Of a stretch of 64,000 nucleotides of DNA, positions 60,044 to 64,000 are shown piece by piece. Source of the DNA: Planctomycetota bacterium (lineage in GTDB: Bacteria; Planctomycetota; Planctomycetia; Planctomycetales; Planctomycetaceae); NCBI GenBank assembly GCA_018242525.1, contig JAFEBS010000055.1:161556-225555 (forward strand), written 5' to 3'. The translations under genes and the position numbers were made by a program. The first letter of the stretch is position 1. Each line of letters begins with the position of its first letter. The notes under the pieces were generated by a model. The model was not told the DNA's origin, did not search any database, and saw only the letters and a program-made list of their open reading frames with translations.

Positions 60044-60673
60044 ATGCGGATTGGCGTTTTTGGCGGCACGTTCGACCCCATTCACCTCGGTCACCTGGTG
60101 CTGGCGGAGCAGTGTCGGGAGCAGTGTCGATTGGATGAAGTCTGGTTTGTCCCTGCGGCTCTGCCCCCGCATAAACTGGACGCTGTCATTTCGTCGGCGA
60201 AGACGCGGATGGAAATGATCGAGTTTGCCATTTCGGGACATGTACAATTCAAGGTCTGCCCAATTGAACTCGACCGGGAAGGGCCATCCTATACCGTCAC
60301 CACTCTGGAGCAGTTACAGGCGGAAGATTCGACGCGGGAATTGTTTCTGCTGGTCGGTGCTGATTCAATCCGGGATCTGCCAACGTGGCGACAGCCACAA
60401 CGGATCCTGGAACTGGCCACGGTCGTGGCGGTGAATCGGGGGCGCGATTCCTTGTCCGATGCGGCGACGCGGGAGCAACTGAACCAGAACTTCGGTCTCG
60501 GTGCGGCAGGGCGTCTGGAATTCGTCGAAATGCCGGCGATCGATATCTCGGCGAGTGACATTCGTCGACGGGCATCGGCAGGGCGCAGTTTGCGATATCT
60601 GGTACCGCGCGCCGTGGAAATGTACATTCGCGAGTTCGGGATTTACTGTGCGGACAATTCAACCGCCGGATGA
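60044..60673 (+). CDS. nadD: Nicotinate-nucleotide adenylyltransferase
   Basis: 209-residue enzyme that adenylates nicotinate mononucleotide in NAD synthesis. Nucleotidyltransferase motifs: GGTFDPIHLGHL (HxGH) at the N-terminus and ISASDIRRRASAGRS near the C-terminus, plus LLVGADSIRDLPTW. The usual C-terminal YLVP...YI is present. Start 60044 gives the canonical MRIGVFGG; the frame is open to 59993 without similarity. The helix-capping and length are normal. Confidence 0.95.
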   Translation: MRIGVFGGTFDPIHLGHLVLAEQCREQCRLDEVWFVPAALPPHKLDAVISSAKTRMEMIEFAISGHVQFKVCPIELDREGPSYTVTTLEQLQAEDSTRELFLLVGADSIRDLPTWRQPQRILELATVVAVNRGRDSLSDAATREQLNQNFGLGAAGRLEFVEMPAIDISASDIRRRASAGRSLRYLVPRAVEMYIREFGIYCADNSTAG

Positions 60674-60895
60674 CGGCTGAGATTCAGCGTTCCCCGAAAA
60701 CGGCAGTGGCAGTGTAAGTTCTTTAATTGTCGCCGGATACGAGATTCACGAGGCTGCCATTCGCCTGCGAAAACTGGCACGCTGAGTCGGTCCATTGACG
60801 AATCGATTCTTGTTTGCCATGATTTCGCGTTCTGATGGTTTGCCAATTTGGTGTTAAGTCAAAGAGCGCTAGGATTTCGCGCGGGAGTTGAGTGC

Positions 60896-61507
60896 ATGGG
60901 TCGCTATTCTGGTCCCAAAGGACGTGTTAATCGCCGCCTTGGGGCAATGGTATTTGAGAATGCAGGTGCGGCGCGGGCATTGGAAAAGCGGCCCAATCCA
61001 CCAGGGATGGCGGAACGTCGTCGCAAGCTGTCCTCCTACGGCGTGGCTTTGGCCGACAAGCAGAAGATCAAGTACCACTATGGTATGCGGGAAGCTCAGT
61101 TGCGCCGGTACTTTGCCAAGGCGCGTGCCCAGAAGGGGAACACGGGCGATATCCTGCTGGTGATGTGCGAACGACGATTGGACAATGTTGTCCGACGCGC
61201 TGGTTTCACCACGACCCGCATGCAGGCGCGGCAGGGTGTGGTGCATCGGCACTTCCAGCTCAACGGCAAGACCGTCAACAAACCGTCGATCGCCGTCGCT
61301 CCTGGTGATGTCATCACCCTCCGCAATCGTCCCAACGTTCGCAAGTTGTACCGGGAAATCGTGGACGGATCCTCGCGTCAGAACTGCGACTGGATTTCGT
61401 TTGATGCCAAGGAACTGGAAGCCCGCGTTCAGGCGCTTCCAAGCGGTTCGGACGCGACTGTTCCTGAAATCGAAATCGGCCGCGTGATCGCCTTCATGGC
61501 TCGCTAG
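60896..61507 (+). CDS. rpsD: 30S ribosomal protein S4
   Basis: 203-residue primary 16S rRNA-binding protein. The N-terminus MGRYSGPKGRVNRRLG lacks zinc-binding Cys residues. It is followed by YGMREAQLRRYF, RLDNVVRRAGF and the S4 domain ARQGVVHRHFQLNGKTVN...PGDVITLR. Start 60896 has GGGAG 9 bases upstream; the ORF extension to 60848 is not conserved. A good intrinsic terminator follows. It is not with the other alpha-operon genes here. A self-regulatory leader could exist in the 222-base gap upstream, but none is recognised. Confidence 0.97.
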   Translation: MGRYSGPKGRVNRRLGAMVFENAGAARALEKRPNPPGMAERRRKLSSYGVALADKQKIKYHYGMREAQLRRYFAKARAQKGNTGDILLVMCERRLDNVVRRAGFTTTRMQARQGVVHRHFQLNGKTVNKPSIAVAPGDVITLRNRPNVRKLYREIVDGSSRQNCDWISFDAKELEARVQALPSGSDATVPEIEIGRVIAFMAR

Positions 61508-61538
61508 TCAGCCCGATCAGGCAACGACGAATACGACC

Positions 61539-61566
61539 AAGCGTCCTCAACGATGGGGACGCTTTT
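61539..61566 (+). terminator. Intrinsic terminator after rpsD
   Basis: AAGCGTCC/GGACGCTT stem (61539-61546 with 61556-61563) followed by TTTCATTTCTTC. It is 32 bases after the rpsD stop. Confidence 0.85.
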
Positions 61567-61748
61567 TCATTTCTTCACTGTGAATTCTTCGGTTTTATTG
61601 ACTCCGGGAATTCTCAGGGGGTGGCTTCTGCGGGGCTTTGCGCGACCTGAAGAAACCGATAGGATTCGACTCGCGCAGGTTTTCCCCGGCCGACGGTGTT
61701 GTGCGGAATCACAGGTGTGTCTGACTTGGAATGACGGAGGCTGGGGTC

Positions 61749-62378
61749 ATGTTTGATGAACGGTTTCCCACCATCCTGCTGTTTGGTGCCCCAGGCGTGG
61801 GTAAGGGAACGCAGGGGATGATCTTGGGGCAGATCCCGGGCTTTTATCATCTGTCGTGCGGCGACGTCTTTCGATCGCTGAACATCAATTCTCCGGAAGG
61901 TCGCGAGATCTATGAATTCAGTTCGCGAGGCCAACTGGTCCCGGACGAACTGACGGTCAAGATCTGGAAGAAGTCGTTACTGGGACACATTGCGATTTCC
62001 CGCTACCGCCCCCCCGATGAACTGCTGGTGCTGGACGGGATTCCGCGCAACCCGCATCAGGTCGAAATGCTCAAGGATACGATCAACGTTCTGCACATCA
62101 TCTACCTGGTCTGTGCCGACATGGACAAGATGATCGACCGGATCAAGCGCCGGGCGATCCGTGAGAACCGGGCGGACGACGCGAATGAAGAAGTGATTCG
62201 CTCGCGGTTCGAAGTCTATCAGAACGAGTCCGAGCCCGTGATCAACGCGTATCCATCGAGCGTTATTTCCCAGGTGGACGCGATGCGATCCCCGGCCGAA
62301 GTGCTGGTGGATGTGCTGAACAAGTTGATTCCTGTTCGGAAGGCCTGGCTGGATAGCCTGCCCGCACAGCCATTCTAA
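61749..62378 (+). CDS. adk: Adenylate kinase
   Basis: 209-residue nucleotide kinase, AMP + ATP to 2 ADP. P-loop GAPGVGKGTQ, then HLSCGDVFRSL, LVPDELTV, the AMP-site DGIPRNPHQ and LVCADMDKMIDRIKRRA. The LID is short and lacks the zinc Cys residues. The usual DGFPR is DGIPR, a mild change. Start 61749 has GGAGG 9 bases upstream; an ATG at 61731 would place that site inside the gene. Single gene after the rpsD terminator. Confidence 0.93.
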   Translation: MFDERFPTILLFGAPGVGKGTQGMILGQIPGFYHLSCGDVFRSLNINSPEGREIYEFSSRGQLVPDELTVKIWKKSLLGHIAISRYRPPDELLVLDGIPRNPHQVEMLKDTINVLHIIYLVCADMDKMIDRIKRRAIRENRADDANEEVIRSRFEVYQNESEPVINAYPSSVISQVDAMRSPAEVLVDVLNKLIPVRKAWLDSLPAQPF

Positions 62379-62425
62379 ATGGCGTTGCACGTTGTTGGGA
62401 CGGAATCGCGGAAGCCTCAAAACAC

Positions 62426-62781
62426 TAGCCCGACTCGCGAGTTTTGAAGTTGCATTTTTTCTCTTGCGATTTCAAACGACCGGGTCACTTGCCCGCGATG
62501 AATGTGGATTCTCTCCGCGTCGTCCGCGCCTTCCGCGTACCAATCTCCTTTTGCAGAAATTCCTGCCACGTCCGGCAGGGAATTCCAAGGATTCTTGGCG
62601 GCAAACAAAGAAGTCGAATGCAGGATATTCACCACGAAGGACACGAAGATCTACGAACGAATACAAAGAAACATTCTATTCTTCCCTTCGTGGACCTTCG
62701 TGTCCTTCGTGGTGAATCTCTGCGACTCTCAACGCCGAAATGGTTTTCGTAGCGCAACTTCAAAACTTGCGCGTCGGGCTA
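62426..62781. mobile_element. MITE-like element with 28-base inverted ends
   Basis: Ends 62426-62453 (TAGCCCGACTCGCGAGTTTT onward) and 62754-62781 are inverted repeats matching at 26 of 28 positions. Nested inside is a second inverted repeat, CACCACGAAGGACACGAAG (62631-62649) with its complement near 62696-62716, a motif widespread in bacteria. No coding sequence is evident, so this is a non-autonomous element, possibly with one repeat inserted into another. It fills most of the 501-base gap between adk and uvrB. Confidence 0.75.
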
Positions 62782-62879
62782 ATAATGTCCCATGTTTACG
62801 CAACGCTATTCAGGTCTCACTTGGCGTGTCCGACTGCTTTTGGGCATCGGCCGAATGGTGCGTGTGGCGCGCTGGATCG

Positions 62880-64000
62880 TCAATTGGGTCCAAACGGTTT
62901 TGGTTTTCTCTTTCCGGAACCGCGTCCTCCCGCGCCGCGTCCCTTTTTTCGCTGGGGCGCGGCGGTTTCTTCTTCGAGTGAGACTTGTTGGCCGATTTGC
63001 TTTTTCAACTGCAGAATCCGGTCGCGCAGCTTCGCGGCGCGTTCGAATTCCAGGGCGTCGGCGGCCACCAGCATTTCTGCCTCCAGTTCGTTCAGGTATT
63101 CCTGCGTGACGTACTGAGTTTCGTCGGCGACTCCACCGGCTTCCTGAGCGATTCGTTTGGCCTGGATCTCTTCTTCGATCCCCTTCTTGATGGCCTTTTT
63201 GATCGTTTCGGGAGTGATCCCGTGTTCCTGGTTGTAGGCCAGTTGCAATTCGCGCCGGCGGTTGGTTTCGTCGATCGCCTGCTGCATGCTGTCTGTCACC
63301 GAATCGGCGTACAGGATGACCTCGGCATTGACATTCCGGGCCGAGCGTCCGATCGTCTGGATCAGGCTGGTGGCGCTCCGCAGAAATCCTTCCTTGTCGG
63401 CATCCAGGATGGCCACCAGCGACACTTCAGGAAGGTCGATCCCTTCACGCAGCAGGTTGACCCCGATCACCGCGTCGTACTTGCCCTCGCGCAGATTTCG
63501 CAGGATTTCGACCCGTTCGAAGGCATCCAGCTCCGAGTGCAGCCAGGCGCATTTGACTCCTTCTTCGATCAGATAGGTCGTCAGGTCTTCCGACAGGCGC
63601 TTGGTCAGCGTGGTGACCAGCGTTCGTTCGCCGATGTCTGATCGACTGCGAATCTGCTGCATCAGGTGAGGGATCTGGCCGCGTGCCGGGTGGATCGTGA
63701 TCCTCGGGTCCACCAGGCCGGTGGGACGAATCACCTGCTCGACAATCTCCCCCTCGGACTGCTCCAGTTCCCAGTCGGCGGGAGTGGCGGAGACAAACAC
63801 AGTCTGGCGACGGCGGGCGTTCCATTCCTCGAACTTCAGAGGTCGATTGTCCAGGGCCATGGGCAGCCGGAATCCGTGATCGACCAGTGTCGTCTTGCGT
63901 GCGTGGTCTCCATTGAACATGGCCCGGATCTGCGGGACAGTGACATGGGATTCGTCGATAAACAACAGAAAGTCTTCGGGGAAGAAATCGAGCAGCGTAA
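62880..64000 (-). CDS. uvrB: UvrABC system protein B (C-terminal part; gene runs past the right edge)
   Basis: 373 residues of the excision-repair helicase-like subunit. The frame is open to the window end ([19 protein letters not shown]), so the Walker A half is missing only because of the window. Visible: [11 protein letters not shown], the beta-hairpin-distal [13 protein letters not shown], helicase motifs [48 protein letters not shown], and the UVR domain ([24 protein letters not shown]) near the C-terminus. A basic Gly/Lys/Arg-rich tail of ~25 residues follows the UVR domain. Confidence 0.97.
   Translation of the reverse strand, partial: TLLDFFPEDFLLFIDESHVTVPQIRAMFNGDHARKTTLVDHGFRLPMALDNRPLKFEEWNARRRQTVFVSATPADWELEQSEGEIVEQVIRPTGLVDPRITIHPARGQIPHLMQQIRSRSDIGERTLVTTLTKRLSEDLTTYLIEEGVKCAWLHSELDAFERVEILRNLREGKYDAVIGVNLLREGIDLPEVSLVAILDADKEGFLRSATSLIQTIGRSARNVNAEVILYADSVTDSMQQAIDETNRRRELQLAYNQEHGITPETIKKAIKKGIEEEIQAKRIAQEAGGVADETQYVTQEYLNELEAEMLVAADALEFERAAKLRDRILQLKKQIGQQVSLEEETAAPQRKKGRGAGGRGSGKRKPKPFGPN

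Overview
The window looks like a chromosomal segment of a planctomycete (Planctomycetota, probably class Planctomycetia), moderately GC-rich. The evidence is a set of families that occur together almost only in that phylum: a PSCyt1/DUF1549/DUF1553 cytochrome paired with a DUF1501 protein (30319-34576), a PVC-type heme-binding CxxCH protein (47993-50989), a DUF1080 protein (55114-55815), Flp-type pilins, and many dispersed palindromic repeats. No transposase, phage gene, CRISPR array, tRNA or rRNA was recognised.

Layout. 1-10.5 kb is a metal-efflux island. The end of a CzcA-like RND pump with a Cys/His lipoprotein (+ strand) converges on a - strand set: TolC-like lipoprotein, His/Cys-rich secreted protein, His-rich adaptor and CusA-like pump. 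A structured, cobalamin-riboswitch-like leader precedes the adaptor. 10.8-14.6 kb is dnaG-rpoD. 15.2-25.7 kb is housekeeping and envelope: metY, an acyltransferase and a cardiolipin synthase with overlapping 3' ends, a 52-residue small ORF, a Flp pilin, scpA, a membrane protein, a zinc-ribbon protein and a large FAD/Fe-S oxidoreductase. 25.7-27.8 kb is one gene fusing a trypsin-like protease to a DNA/RNA non-specific nuclease. 28.4-30.3 kb holds a pirin and an Old Yellow Enzyme; 30.3-34.6 kb the DUF1501/PSD1 pair.

35.98-43.93 kb is the most unusual block. Six co-directional genes encode an acyl carrier protein, an acyl-CoA-dehydrogenase-like flavoprotein, an amino acid:[carrier protein] ligase (a tRNA-independent class II synthetase homologue with its Cys/Glu/Cys zinc site), a DUF1839 protein, a GH2 beta-mannosidase-like enzyme and a two-domain alpha/beta hydrolase with altered nucleophiles. 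I infer that an amino acid is loaded on the carrier, possibly oxidised there and passed to another molecule, perhaps a glycan. The product is unknown.

43.9-47.3 kb is repeat-rich and holds a hypothetical protein and gamma-glutamyltransferase. 47.3-58.5 kb holds a DUF4149-like membrane protein, the PVC cytochrome, a lactonase-like propeller, an NfeD/ClpP-class protease with a degenerate duplicated domain, the DUF1080 protein, a TPR-thioredoxin lipoprotein and a class V aminotransferase. 58.7-64 kb is housekeeping: apgM, nadD, rpsD, adk and the C-terminal part of uvrB, which runs off the right edge.

At least five families of short palindromic repeats sit between genes. One ~105-bp copy supplies the stop codon of the PSD1 gene. 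No mobilising enzyme is in the window, so they probably depend on one encoded elsewhere.
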